NCBI RefSeq assembly: GCF_030867095.1
Contig: NC_081824.1
Location: forward strand, 91,195,882-91,259,881
From: Alligator mississippiensis
Taxonomy: Eukaryota > Chordata > Crocodylia > Alligatoridae
DNA: 64,000 nt
Direction: 5' to 3'
Shown in pieces: positions 48,566-61,636 of the stretch (position 1 is the stretch's first letter; the number at the start of each line of letters is the position of its first letter). The notes beneath the pieces were generated by a model. That model was not told the origin of the DNA. It worked only from the letters and a program-made list of their open reading frames with translations, and did not search any database. Position numbers and translations under genes: made by a program.

Positions 48566-49137
48566 ATTAGTCCAGTTAACTTTCTGATGCCCAGTCAGTA
48601 CATAGGCCTAGAATAGTTGATTACCAGAGGTTTTTTAAGCCTATCATCTGAATTTTCCTGGGTGCTATGAATTTAGTTCAAACCCTTTGTTATTTAAGCA
48701 TAACTTTTTTGTATTTTTAAAATTAATGAGTGGTATTTTGCCCAGCTTTATTCCCTGTAGTTGCAGAGAATATAAATTAGCTTTAAATATGGTTCACTGT
48801 CTTTTAATTAAAAATTTATATGTAAATCCTTAAAATGATATTTAAAATGATGTACATGCATGAACCAGACTTAATGTGTAACTTCATATCCTGTTTACTA
48901 TAGATCACTTTCTGTTACTGTAAATGTATAGTATTTAGTGTCTCATACAACAACCTTGTCAGTAGACTACTAATCTGCCAATCTTCTTTAAAGCAAAGCT
49001 TTCCTGCTGATAAGGCATTTTTAGATTTTCCTGCTGAAAATGACTTAGTTGCAGATCATCCCCTCCCAAAGGAGGAAAGAAGGGTGGAAGAAATCTATGC
49101 AAACATCCTGTAATCCATGGAAAGGCAGGGTCATATA

Positions 49138-50758
49138 CCATATTTACCCAAATACAAGACAACTGTGAATTTAAGATGCTGCCTCCCAATTATTAGATGG
49201 AATACATGGAGATTTTATAATATTCTTATAATTTTTCCATGTATATAATCTAATTTTTGGAGGATTGTCTTAAATTCATTCCCCCACTGGTGCATCAAAA
49301 CAAGCAGTGTCAGGGTGGGCAGATTGGGGGGCAAGTAGCAGGTGAGGCGGTGGAGGATTTAAGTGTCCTGACCCCTGCACATTGCCCCCTTAACCTTGGC
49401 ACCTGCTCCCTCCCCCTCCCACGTTGCCTGCATTAGGGGTGCACTAATAGAGATTTTGGGGGCTGATACCGATCCAGTTTCCGATACCATCCCAGCAGCT
49501 TGGAGAGCTGCGTGCAGCTAGTAAGTCTGGTGTGGTGGAAGGGAGAGGGAGCTGGGGAAAGTACTGCCCAGTCAGGGTGGGGCAGGCACAGGACGGATCC
49601 ACAGCTCATTCAGGGGGTACAGGGCGGCTCTTGCAGCTGCATGCCAGTTGTGTGGGAGCCACTGGTCGGGCAGCACATGTGGTGCTTTCCTGCTCACCCA
49701 GTGGTTCCCGCCGCTCATCCGGAGAACATGGGGAGAGCATGTGGTCCCGGATCTGCATGGGGCAGGCTGGGTTGGGAACAGGGTTGCACAGGGCTGTTCC
49801 CAGTCCACCCCACCCTGACCCATGCAGATCTGGGGGCACATGCCCCTCACCTCGCCCCATGCCCTCCTAGACAAGCTGCAGGAGCAGCAACAGGAGCCAC
49901 TGGATGAGTACCAGAGCAGCAGCTCCCAGACAAGTGGCACGCAGCAGTGAGAGCTGTCCCTCCCCCTTTCCGCCCCCCAGATGAGCTACAGCTCCATCCC
50001 GCATCTACTCCACCCCGGCTAGGCAATGCTTGCCCCAGCCCCTGTCCCAGCCTCAGCCCCAGCCCCACTCCTTCCTCACTGCAGCAGCCTTGATCTGGCC
50101 CCCCACGTCCCTTCCTCCCCACTCCCTGTCCACCACACCAGACTTACCAGCTGTATGCAGCTCTCCATGCTGCTGGGCTGTGCTCCTCACTGCCTACATG
50201 CTGCACTGAGGCTGCACACACACACGGGCATTTATTGGCCAAATTATCAGCCACATTAGGCCAATTTCCAATACGATCAATTTTCTTTATATCAGTGCCG
50301 ATCCGATATCAGACCAATGTATTGGTGCACCTCTAGTCTGCGCCTTCTGGCACTTGCCCTCACAGTACCCTCCCGCTTCACCTGCTCCCCACTGTCTCTC
50401 TCCCACACAACCAGTTCTCCCCGGCCACCATTTCTGCCTCCCCCCCTGCCATATATCCTCTGGCTCCATCCCTGCTCTAGCCCAGAACACAGAACACATG
50501 GTTGCTCTGGCCTCAGCTCAGCCCAGGCACAAGGCAGCAGTTGCAGAGAGGGCAGATGTGGTGGGGCTGGGGATAGGCAGTGTCTGCAGCTCCAGCTCTG
50601 ACTCTGACTCTAAGTCAGGCCTAGAGTCAGAGCCACAACAGCCTGCTGTCATCCCCGCACCCCATGATACACTTGTACTTGAATCCAAAATGAGGGTCTT
50701 TCTCCATGTTAACTGGGGGGGAAACCTCATCTTGGACTTGAGTAAATACAATATATGG
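49138..50758. mobile_element. Outer DNA element with inverted ends, interrupted by a second element
   Basis: The left end CCATATTTACCCAAATACAAG is mirrored by the right end CTTGAGTAAATACAATATATGG with small gaps, and a related inverted phrase (CTTGAATCCAAAATGAGGGT) lies nearby at 50680. The GC-rich interior is split by the hAT-like element at 49434-50335; without it the element would be about 0.7 kb. No transposase is visible, and the superfamily is unknown to me. Confidence 0.6.
49434..50335. mobile_element. hAT-like element nested in the outer element
   Basis: The ends TAGGGGTGCACTAATA and TATTGGTGCACCTCTA are clear inverted repeats. The flanks GCCTGCAT and GTCTGCGC match at five of eight bases, consistent with a hAT-length target duplication. 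Subterminal GCTGATACCGATCC and GTGCCGATCCGATATC repeat CCGAT words. The 902-base body is GC-rich and non-coding, and the frames across it have no recognisable domain. Confidence 0.75.
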
Positions 50759-51272
50759 AGACCCTATGCATCTACATGGTGAACCAGCTGTGAGGTTTGG
50801 CAGTGCCTGGCCCCAGGACTAATTGGATCTGGTAAGTATGGGAAACTATGCCAAAAAAATATTGTATAGCAGTTTTGTCTGTATGCAGCTAGGGAGAGAA
50901 AGGTTGAAAATCCTCAGTGTTTTATTTTCTGCCCATTTCCTCTTCCCTCAACCTTCATTGTCATTGGCAGTCCCTTGATATATGAGGATAATAGTCCTCC
51001 CGTAGATAGGGAAGTCATTGGTGAGCCTGTAGATGACTAAGGAGGGCTGACTTGAAATCCGCCTGTTCAACTGCAGACATGGCAAATAGTTATGGGAGAA
51101 AGGAGTAAGTCCTGCTGATGTCAGGTCACAGCTCTTTCCTTTTGTCTCATCTATCTGCCTCCATAGCGAAGTGAGATTTTTTCAAAATGATGCCTTGGCA
51201 TAGTATCATGGCACCATTAGGGATGATTCAATGACAAGTCATCCCTAGTTATCCCCCAACCAAGACCTAGAT
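50759..51272. other. Unassigned intronic sequence
   Basis: A repeat-like phrase CATTGGCAGTCCCTTGATAT lies near 50965, and a small stem-loop (AGGGATGA ... TCATCCCT) at about 51219-51247. I cannot classify either. Confidence 0.35.
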
Positions 51273-51645
51273 CAATGTGTCTCAAGCTGTGGGTCATGAC
51301 CCAAAAGTGGGTCACAAGAATATATGAAAGGGTCACAAACAAACTTTAAAAATGGATCAACAAACTTTGAAAATGGATTCTCCTTTAAAGAAAAAAAATA
51401 TGGAGAACCGTGGTTTTCCCTTGCAGGCTGGCAGAGTTCCAGCCTACAAGGGGCTGCTTGTCTGCCTCCCCTCACCCCTCACCCCCCCCGCCCCTGCCCC
51501 CCCACACCCCTTGCTTCACCCCCACCCACTATGCCACACACTGGGGGGGCAGGGGGCAGCAGGTCTGGAGTGAGGAGCATTGGGCTGGGACTGGCCAATG
51601 ATGTTTACAAATGGATCCTGGTACAAAAAAAGTTGAAAACTACTA
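51273..51645. mobile_element. hAT-like MITE, copy 2 of the 31581 family
   Basis: Flanked by ACCTAGAT and ACCTAGAC (seven of eight bases match), this copy shares with 31581-31888 the words CCCAAAAGTGGGT, AATGGATCAACAAACTTT and CAAGGGGCTGCTTG. It is longer because of a C-rich expansion at 51470-51540. It lies inside LIN28B intron 2. Confidence 0.88.
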
Positions 51646-54600
51646 ACCTAGACTATAGGCAGAGCCCTAACCCAGCCCCAGTCTGAGGTGGGAAACATTG
51701 GCCCAGAGGTGTCTTGAGTATTCTGATCATGCAGAAAAGGAAATGTATATGCAGAATGGGAAGGCAAACCTGGTCCAGAAATATCCTCCAAATATAGGTT
51801 GCCAAGGAGTTGCAGTTTCAGTTTCTATGCTGAGTATCTTCTTTAGAAGACAAATTAGCCTGCAGTTTGGTAGTTGCAAAAAATGATATTTTATTTTCCT
51901 TTTCTTGCTTAAAAGAGCCTTACTTCAGGTGAGGCTTTTTAATAAATAGTTTTGCTTATATTAAACCTACATATTTTGAATGTTCACAAGTACTATTTGG
52001 CAAATACTTGTTAACAATAGGCAGGTAGGGTCCTTGAATGTATTGTTGTTTTTTGAATCTAGGTCTCTGTGCCTGTAGGATGCACATGAATTTTAACTAA
52101 CAGGAAGTTCAACAGTGAGCGTGTTCATTGTGTGTGATTTTGTTTTAGAAGATGGAATGCCAATACAATCCAGAAACAAAGACTCACATGATTCATTTTT
52201 TAAATAACTTAGTTTAAAAAATTTTGACTGCTTGTAATAATGATTAAAAATCCTCTGACATTGAAATTTAAACTGTTGTACAGTTTGAAGCTCATCAACA
52301 AATAACATTAATAGTTCAAGTCTTGAGCGTACACAATGTTGCTTCTCCATTGATTTCAGTGAGACTATAGGCATGGGGGTGAAGGTTTAAAGTGTTGTAG
52401 GTAATATAAGGGGAGAAGATTTTACAAGAATATTGTCAAGATGAAATCATATTCAGTCTGAAAATATACCTGTTCTATTTGTAGATAATAACTTAGACTA
52501 ACTCATTATTTGTTGTTTTAAATTTTGCTTTTGCAAGACATGGCACACAGATCATCCCAGAATCTTTTCTATATAGTCAGGAGTGCTGATAAGATTTTAA
52601 TAAGCATCAGCAAAATTGGGCTCTGCGATTCCTGCTCATATTGTCTTATAGGGAATAAAAAGCAATTATGATACATATTATATAAAATATGTTCTTCCAA
52701 AAAGTGGCATGTTTGAAATAAGTCAAATTAAAAAAGCTCATGTTGACAGTGTTCCTTTAAATCTAATCTATGCATGCATCATCTTCCACTTGAATTGAAA
52801 TATAACACAATTGTACACAGAATAGTGTGATTTAGTATCAGTAACTTATTTTTAGAAATATATGTGTACGCACATATCTGTATGGTGGATATCTGTTTCT
52901 TAATAAGTAATGCAAGTTACTTTCTCAATGGAAGTTATTTCTGCAGAATGAGCTTTAATGAGGTAAAGGAAAATCACTGGTTGTTTTGCAGTTCATCTGA
53001 AAATTGCATTAATTGGTACCCTGTTTTTCACCAAAGTGAAAATTCTTCAGGAAAAATGAGTCTTCGTTGGTATATTTTCCTCTAAAAAAAATCTATGTCT
53101 AGAAATTGCATATTGTTTTTGAGGGATGATTTTTTTTTAATTTTAATAGTTTACTTTTTAGTTCTAAATTAAAAAAATAACATCTAGAGAAAAAACTGTT
53201 TAAAAACTACTATTTTTTAATAGGAACAGGCCTTGCCATTTAATTTTGTCATGCTTGCATTTGAAGGGTCTTAGCTGTTCTTGCTCACTTGAGTAATTCA
53301 TTCCTTCATGACTGCTCCAATGTTTCCAAGACCAGACTCTGATATGATTTTAAGCAATAGCCTTTTGGAAAAGCAAAAAGCAAATTTTAATAGAAACTTT
53401 GACTTTTCAGCACTATGCCTAATATTTTAAATTGCGGACAGATTAATCTGTTTTATCTTGCTTAGAAATCAGTACTGATGTCAATCAAAGACATTAAATA
53501 CATAATTGTAGTCAAAAGGAAGAAATGCTTGTACATTTGAGTTGTACTGTTATCTATTTAATTTGGTGTATTGTTGGTATGTATGTTCAGTACGAATAAG
53601 AGAGAATATAGTGTTGAGCTCAGTATGTCTGTCATGAAGCTCAGCTATGGTATATTATATTAATTTGAGAAATATTGAACTAATTGACATGGAATGATTG
53701 CATTCTGGCTTATCCTGGTATCTTTATTTCCAGTTAGATTAATATAGTCCAATTATAAATTATCACAACATTATAAATATTTCTAAAGTATATAAAACTG
53801 ACTTCTCCTATATTGGTTTTTTTCTTATTAAAGGTTTGTAGTAAAATGTCTAGTACATGTAGTCAGCTTTTTAGGACCTAATTAGAAATCAAAATGGAAT
53901 GAAATCCTAGCCCAAGTGAAATCAATGATAAGAGTATTCATAGGCACAGGATTTCAGTGAATTTTTGTAGTGACTTCGATGAAGGAGATCAGGCCTTTAA
54001 AACTCAAGTTTCCAATCAAATAAGCATTTAAGTTTCTAAGTACATAGGATGACCCTCTTTCTAATGTGAGCTTAGTAGTAATACTTCAGGCTCTTTTACT
54101 AGCACAAAGATAAGGAAATTAATTCCATTCACATGAAATAATTTTTGTGTATATGTTTATATACATGGGTAATACATTTAACTGTGGATGTGCATGGAGG
54201 GTAACATATGATCTTTTCATGTTTGCATCTTCTGAGAGAAGGTAGGACAAGGAGAAAAATTATGTTGGCTTTCTTTGTTCATTTTCACCCAGTTCCTAAA
54301 TAAATAGTTTGAATATAGCTTTACCCTTTGTAGATAAGTTTGAAACACTTACAGTTTCTGATAGTAAATAAATATTTGCCAAATAAAGCCAACCTTCTTA
54401 AAAATAATCTATAGAAGAATATATATTTATAAAATTATTTTTCAGAGAAAATACGTATTAATATTTTAGTATTTTTATTGTCTGCATTACTTTGTCAAAC
54501 AAGATGCATTTATTTTAGAATGTATGGCTAATTATTAGGCTGTTCTTATATGCTTGTTTACATCCCACCCAAACTGTAGAAACTGAAAAATAGCAGTAGC

Positions 54601-55261
54601 TTTCCTGTTATTAAGATTGTCAAGTTATACAAGTACATGAATGCATATCACAGAAGAAGATATGCTGTGAAAGATAAGGCATTTTTCTCCCCAAATTGTG
54701 GTTCAGTTTGTTGGGTAAAAATTACCAAATACTAATACAGTAAATTAGTTTGGACATATTTTATAAAAAATATATATTCTTCGTAAAAAATGTGTGTAAT
54801 TTGCATATCAGTTTTTTAATGGCTAATAGTAACAAATATTAGTAGAAGGGTTTCCATAGCTTTCTAGCCATACTGTATTTATATATTTGTTAGCTTTGAA
54901 AAGACACACTTGAGTTTCAAGGGACAAAAGTTAGCATAATAAATCCAAGTACTAGCCAAAATGATGTACTTAACCAGTTTAAATATTTTCATTGAGCTGA
55001 GCTGCTCCATTTAAAATTATTTTTAATATACGTTTGGTTTTAAAAGACCATTTTGAATCTTTGCCACTTTCACTCTCCCTGGGCAAACATGTTTAACTAT
55101 CTTAGCTATTTATAAATTTTAATCGTGCTACATGCTGTGTAAAGTAATTGAAGAGACCACACTTATTTTCTGATGGATATTATATTGGTCAGTGCCCCTC
55201 ATGACCATTTCTTTTCCAAAGCCATATAATAACCTTTGGCCCATTCTTGGGTGTAAACATT

Positions 55262-55372
55262 CTGGGAATGATTCTCTGCTCACTTACACGGTTTTTTCAC
55301 ACCAGTCTAGCTGTACAGACTATAGTGGAATTACTTCTCTGCTGGTGTGGAGCATTAGGCCCTCTCCTCAGC
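55262..55372. repeat. Degenerate ancient palindromic repeat
   Basis: GATTCTCTGCTCACTTACAC, then TTCACACCAGTCTAGCTGTA and CTGCTGGTGTGGAGCATTAG, resembles a palindromic repeat widespread in birds and reptiles whose centre reads like CCATTGACTTCAGTGGAG. This copy is heavily decayed. Confidence 0.45.
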
Positions 55373-58300
55373 TTTCACCAACTGGCCTCTTGCAGAGATC
55401 TGTCTACCCTTTCCTCCATCTAAAATGTTTTGTTTGTTCCTCATTGATTATGCAAGGTTCATATTCAAGTCCTAGACACTGATGCAAATAATGTAAAACT
55501 TGTTTAGTTTCCACCTTCCTTTACAAAGAAGGTGCTGCACTCCATATTCCAAGTAGGTTAAATGCTGTTAGTAATTCCAGTGGTTCAAAGTGATGTATGA
55601 ATGAATAACTTCAAAGGCATCTTTGCTTTCACATATTTTTCTCTAAAAATGTCACTTCAAACTGTAAAGAATAGTAGATTGCTGTAGAATGCAGGCACAT
55701 AATGAACAGGATACCTGAAATCCTCTCCAATTGTTCAGTGTTTAATACAAAAATTAGGTAAAACGGTGTGGTTCATACAAAGGCATAATGGGTCCAGTCC
55801 TGCTTCTTTTGGAGTCAGTGGCAAATAAGGGGAAAAACTGGGGTCTCAATAGGATTTTTTAAAATAAAGCATTTAAATATAAAGGCTTTTTTACGTACTG
55901 TGGGCCAATTTCTGCCGCTTTTTTTTTTAAGACAACTGTAAACCTTTTGTTGTTCTTAAACAGAGAATATACCAAAAATACTCAGTATCCTAAGTATGAT
56001 CAGTTGGATTATTTTATTTAAGAACAACCTAATTCGGACTTTGAGCTGAAAACAGAATTGCATGCCATGCAGATGGATTTGTGTGCATGCCCCCTTAACA
56101 ACCCTCCCTCCCCTCCCCCACTGGCAACTCCATTGAAGAATTCTGAATGGTGAGGAATTTGCACCCTTTTGGCTCAGGTTGCAGGCCCTCTTGATCAAAC
56201 CAGGGAATCAGGTCAGGGCTATTCATTGCTTATCACTTCCTTGGGCCATTTATAACCTAGTCTTCTGCCTGTAGTTAATAGTGCTGGTGATTGATGTAAA
56301 AGATTTTTTTTTAAATCTCTTTTTATTAGTTTTTTAATGTGGTTTAAACTGTTTTAAAAGGCTTGCTAATTTTAACACATAATACAATACTGAAACTGCT
56401 TATTTCATAGTAACAGTGAGAATTCAAAACATGATACATCAAATGCAGAGGTTATCTGAGGATCCTACTTGCTTAAATGCAATATTTTTAAGTTAACCAA
56501 ATTTAACCCCATGCATTTTATTTTGTAAAGTGGCGATTATATTTTTCCCTTTGATTTTGAGGGAAATGTTATCAACCTACCCATGCAGTGACAATGAGCA
56601 CTGTCTTGTTTTTCCATTGTAAAAACCCATTGTGAACAAAGGTGGGATCTAGTCTGCTGTAAATATGGATTAGAGAATTAACAAAAATGCCAGGATTTGT
56701 TTTGAGGATTTGGTTATATTTATGCTGATTTTTAGAACAATAGTAGCATATGTTTATATGAAATACTATTAAAGATATAAACATTTTTAAACTGAACCCA
56801 GGTTAAAACAAACACCCAACACTTTGTTCTTATCTCTGTATCCCAAATAAAGTATACAGGCTGAGTTCAAGACTTTAGGACCACCCATCAGCCTGGTCAT
56901 CTGATACTCCTATTTATTCAAGAAGCTCCTGAAGTGTATATAGTTCTGAGTGGGGGATGGTGTTTTTTAAAAATAAAGATGGCAGCCCTGCGAGAGGTGA
57001 TTCTCAAAAACAAAGAGCCCCCATTGTTTCTGAATTGTGAATGATGCTCCAGTAGAATTGTTCCCATTGTAGTTCAGCCCTGTATAAAATGCCTGTTGTT
57101 TTCATGTATATGCAATTTCAGTAGACCTGGGGGGGGGGGGGGGGGGGATGCCGTTTTCACATTTTTGGTGCATTCAGAAGGTTAAAGTGGGCCCCCATTA
57201 AGATTAACCTCAGCCCATTACTGCTTTTTGGCATGCAGGCCCCACCCATGAAAGAGCCCGGACAGCTAATACCAAGCTTTTGTTTCTCTTGCAGAAAGGT
57301 TTTTTTTCCTCCTCCATCAGAAAGGAAAGAAAACATTTCTTTCTCTTTCACTGCTTTAGTCATGTGACTTCCCTTTTAGTGAGTCATGGATAGGGTTGAA
57401 GGTGAATCAGAGAATGAATCGGACAGTAGAAATCCAATTTTAACATTTCTATCAAATTTGGTCGCAGTGCCTCATGTGGAATTAATAACAGGACACATGC
57501 TTACAATAACTGATGTTTATCTTAAAAAGACTGTACCCTGTTTAAAACCTTGCTTTTTATTTTAGTAAGGTTTCAGATGTGTAACACAAGGTAGTAATGC
57601 AAAAAAAAAAGCAGTTCTAAATATCCTTTGTATCGTATCTTTCTAAGTTTGCATTGCAGACTTGTGCTGAGCTTAGGAAAAATATTTCCTATCCCATCTT
57701 CTCGGTTACCTTTTGAGGTTACTGAATGTTACCACATTTTCTCTGAACGCACATGGTAACTGAGGTGGGGGAGGGGTACCCACCCACCTAGCATCTGTGT
57801 GGGGGTTGGGAACCGTTTTTATGTCAAAGAGAAATGATAAACACATTTAACAGCAGTATTGTAGTGCTCCATTTCTGTTTTTCTGTTTATACTTAAAACA
57901 TACATATGTTAAAAAAACACTTATCTTAAAATTCATTGATCACTCTTACTTGTTTTTCTTCTGCTCCTAAGAAAAAATAACTACACTTTTCTGGCAAAAT
58001 GTGTGTGGTTGTGGTCAAAAGTTAGAAATGCCAGGATTTCCTTCATTCTTACCTATATAATCAGATTTTTCTCATAATTCAAATGCATTCTGTTAAAGAA
58101 ACATATTTTAACTTTTGTATTTTTGGTTTTTTTTTTAAGTAGGCTTTACTCATTAAACTTAAAGCATTTACATTTTGGAGCAACAAAATATATTTTGTAA
58201 GATGGTTTATTTTATATATCATTATGACATAGTCTTGTGCTTTCTTTCACCCATGTATCCTGTACTTCTTTCATAAAATAATTTGCTAGTTCCTTTCTGG

Positions 58301-58975
58301 AATTCTACCATAAGATTAGCAAAAAAGCCTTTGCCAGGTACTCGCAGCATTATTTGCTTGTTTATTTTGAAAAATAAAAGTCCTGGATTCAAAAAAGAGG
58401 TTTAAGTAGGTTAATGATGGTAGGACCAAATCTAGCAACGTTTTGCTCTTATGAGGTAGAATTACTTGTGTAAATCAGGGGTTCTGATTAGGTGAATGAA
58501 TATGTAATTTAATTTTAGAGCTAAATAATTATTGGTCATGGGGTCTGCTGCTATAGTCCCTTGTAGGCAAAATCCCCTTTGGGTTCAGTGGTAGCTTTTC
58601 TATGTAACAACTAAAGTTTTAAATTCTAAGTGCTTACCCATTTAAAAACCATATGAATTAAAAGAAGGGAGACATAGAATCATTTTGTCTTTTTAAAATG
58701 CTCTTCCAGAAAAGTCTGTTACAAAGGAAGTATCATTAAGAAGTCTGGACCTTCATTCATTGATTTTTTTTTTGTGGTGTGCAGGGGGCTTGCATCGGCA
58801 GATCCTGATATAGAATTGATGGTATAACTATTTTAACATTAAAAAGTACATTCAGAGTTTCTAGAATTTCTTAGTAGGACAAAAAATAGAGGTTGGTGTG
58901 TATATATGTGTGCTTTTGTGCATTTTCAAGTGTGCTGTTACATCTCAAAAAGCAGCAATTATGATTAATCATTCT

Positions 58976-59055
58976 GGGACAGATTCTCATTTGGTGTAAG
59001 ACAGCAGAGCTCCACTGGCTTTAATGCAGTTGTGTCTATTTACATTGAGTGTTTA
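58976..59055. repeat. Degenerate ancient palindromic repeat
   Basis: GGGACAGATTCTCATTTGGT, GTAAGACAGCAGAGCTCCAC and the mirrored GTTGTGTCTATTTACATTGA mark a decayed copy of the sauropsid palindrome with a 'GGTGTAAATC ... GATTTACACC' stem. Confidence 0.5.
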
Positions 59056-60074
59056 GCCTTCATCATTCTTCGTAATCTTTGTGGGGTTTTTTTTTTAACA
59101 TTTAATATTTAAGATTGCCTTTAAAATCTCCAAACCGTAGGGAGAGTCTTAAAACCATAGTTGTTCAGTCTTGTTCTGCTTATCAGAATGTTTAATGATA
59201 TTTTTATTTATATATTTTAAATCAACATGTATAGATTCAAATTCAAATTTGAATCAATGTATTTATTTTTTAAGTAGTCCAAGGCTGTAGTGTACCATCA
59301 ATTTTGAAGCAAAAACTCCTAGTAACATCAGATGGATTTTTGTACTGCTGGTTTGATAAGGCTCCCAAGTTTTAAAATTTTATAGGCATGATACTTGGCT
59401 AGAATAAATTAAATCAACATTAGTTGAAAGTCAGGCAATTATGTACTTTGAATTAAGGACCCAATCCTCTAGACCTTTGAACTGTTCTTTCTATACAAAT
59501 TTATTGAAGTCCGCTGGTCAGTGTATGTGAGTAAGGAGTGAAATACATAAGCAGGAGTTTGTAGAATCAAGTGTATCAGTGGTGTTATAAACTTTTTTTG
59601 TTTTATTAAAATGTTAACACATTGTTTGTAGTCATATTTCAAAATTACAATTTTTTAAAGAAATCAGTATCAACTTATTTTTTTAAAACCAGCTGCCTTA
59701 AATTACTCATTTCTAACAGAGCACTTTTAAAAATAATTATACTGACATAGCTTTTTATTTTGAATTAATTTAGAAAAATAATTAGAAGTGTTTTTCTGTC
59801 CACCAGTAGCAAAATCCATTTGGGAGCTCATTGCTGCTCTAAGACTAGCAGAGGTAACAGAGCTAGCACCTTTCCCATCATTACCTCATATCCTGGGGAA
59901 GTAGCAGAGTAGGATTTTGTGTAAGGATTCGTCACTCACATAAAGTTTCTGAAGAAACTTTAAACCAGTGACTTAAATTAGAGCAGCTCAGTGCATATTC
60001 TGATTTGTGCTTCAAGGACCAAGGTAGTGTGCTTTATCAATGAGCCCTAAGTTGCTCCAAAGCAAAGCGTAGAC

Positions 60075-60374
60075 CAGTGATTCTTAACCAGGGTGCTGGG
60101 GCACCTAGGGTGCCACCAGATCCTTTGAAGGGTACGATAAATTGTGAGACTAGTGAGGTCTGAAAAAAAGAAACATAAGGACAGGCTCAATCAATCTTGT
60201 TCCTGCCTGGATTATCATTTACTTTCACTGTTTGGCCCCTCTGCAATGGGGTAATAAGCACTGTAATACATAATTAGTTTTTGAAATTGATGCCACTCAA
60301 TTCATGAAAGATATGCAAGAATATTTTGAGTCCAGTGAGAGGTACCTGGAGTCCAAAAAAGTTGAGAACCACTG
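60075..60374. mobile_element. hAT-like MITE
   Basis: It starts CAGTGATTCTTAACC and ends GTTGAGAACCACTG. The flanks GCGTAGAC and GGTTAAAC match at five of eight bases. The left end shares CAGGGTGC and GGGTGCCACCA words with the element at 42609-42902. It is 300 bases long and non-coding. Confidence 0.85.
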
Positions 60375-61330
60375 GGTTAAACACAAGAGAAATGATTTCT
60401 GGAGCTGTATTTCTCATCACCTGTTGAGTTCAACCAGCAGTACCAATAATGGAACCAGACCCCTTAGCAAACTTATGGAACTACAGAGGTTGTGAATTAC
60501 AGTAGTGAAATTAGTTAGCATGCGTGTAGAATACAAGACAGCAGGAAACTTAAATTTTTCAAAGATACTGTTAGAAAAAAGTATTGGGAAATAATCTTTT
60601 TGCAGCATGATTTTGAGAAATTGGAATATTTTAAACTAATTATAAAAATATTTAATGTTGGGAGAATTTTAGACAAAATGAGACATCATAAAAATGTCTT
60701 TTATTTTATACATATATACACAAATGCAAATTATTAAATAGTGTATGTTTTATCTTGAAAACTTTGAGTAGCCCTTTTGACTTCAGGGGACTAGAATAAG
60801 TAAAGATTACTCCAAATACTGATCCTTCAGTGAAGTCTGTATAGACTTCCTTTTTATGATGTTTGTTGCATGAGTGAACTGTTAATTTGTTTTCAAAAGC
60901 AGTTTCAGGAACAAATGTTATCCTCTAGTGGAATGCCATTGCAAATAACAGGGTTGCATAAATGTTACTCAAGGCAGATTTGTTCCATCATGTTTGAATG
61001 TTGGGGCCTGATACTGTTCTCATGTTTAAACAGATACCAACATGGAGGTCAGTAAAATATTCTGTTTAATGAAAAGGGATGATAGAACATGGTCTTTGTC
61101 CTGCAGGCACTACCCTATAGTACGGCACTGAGGCTTGTTTACACTACAACTTCCAACCTCCTTAGATTACTATTACTAGGTGAACAGCACTGTAGGTGAA
61201 TTGCAATTACTTAATTTTGCTAGAGCAAATTGCTGTTGTCTTTTAAGCTACTTTTAAAGAAGGAAGGAACTGATTGACTAAACAGTAGAAGCATAAAGCT
61301 GATATGCAAAGTGCTGATGAAGTACACAAA

Positions 61331-61636
61331 GGCTGCTTACAGACATAACCCCCCCCCCCAAACCGGTGCTTTACTTTAAACTCATTGCCTGCCTTTGCTA
61401 AGCCCAGAAGAGGTATTGCATTAGTTGAACTCAGCTTACCTAATGTCTGTATAGATCAGGTGCTTTAGCAAGGCGTTTTTGGTGCTTTTATCTAATAGCT
61501 GATTGAATCAGCTTTGGATACAAGTGCCAAAAAGCTTAGCTGAAGCGCCCAATCTATACAGACACTGCAGAGCTGGGTTGAACTAACATACAGCTTCTTC
61601 TAGTAAAGTGCATTTTTTTCATGTCTGTCAGCAGCC
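61331..61636. mobile_element. Foldback MITE
   Basis: The outer ends GGCTGCTTACAGACAT and ATGTCTGTCAGCAGCC are inverted repeats. An inner pair TGTCTGTATAGAT (61444) and ATCTATACAGACA (61552) continues the symmetry to a centre near 61500, so most of the element can fold on itself. The left arm is longer than the right and has an 11-base C run at 61349-61359. It has no coding capacity. Confidence 0.8.
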
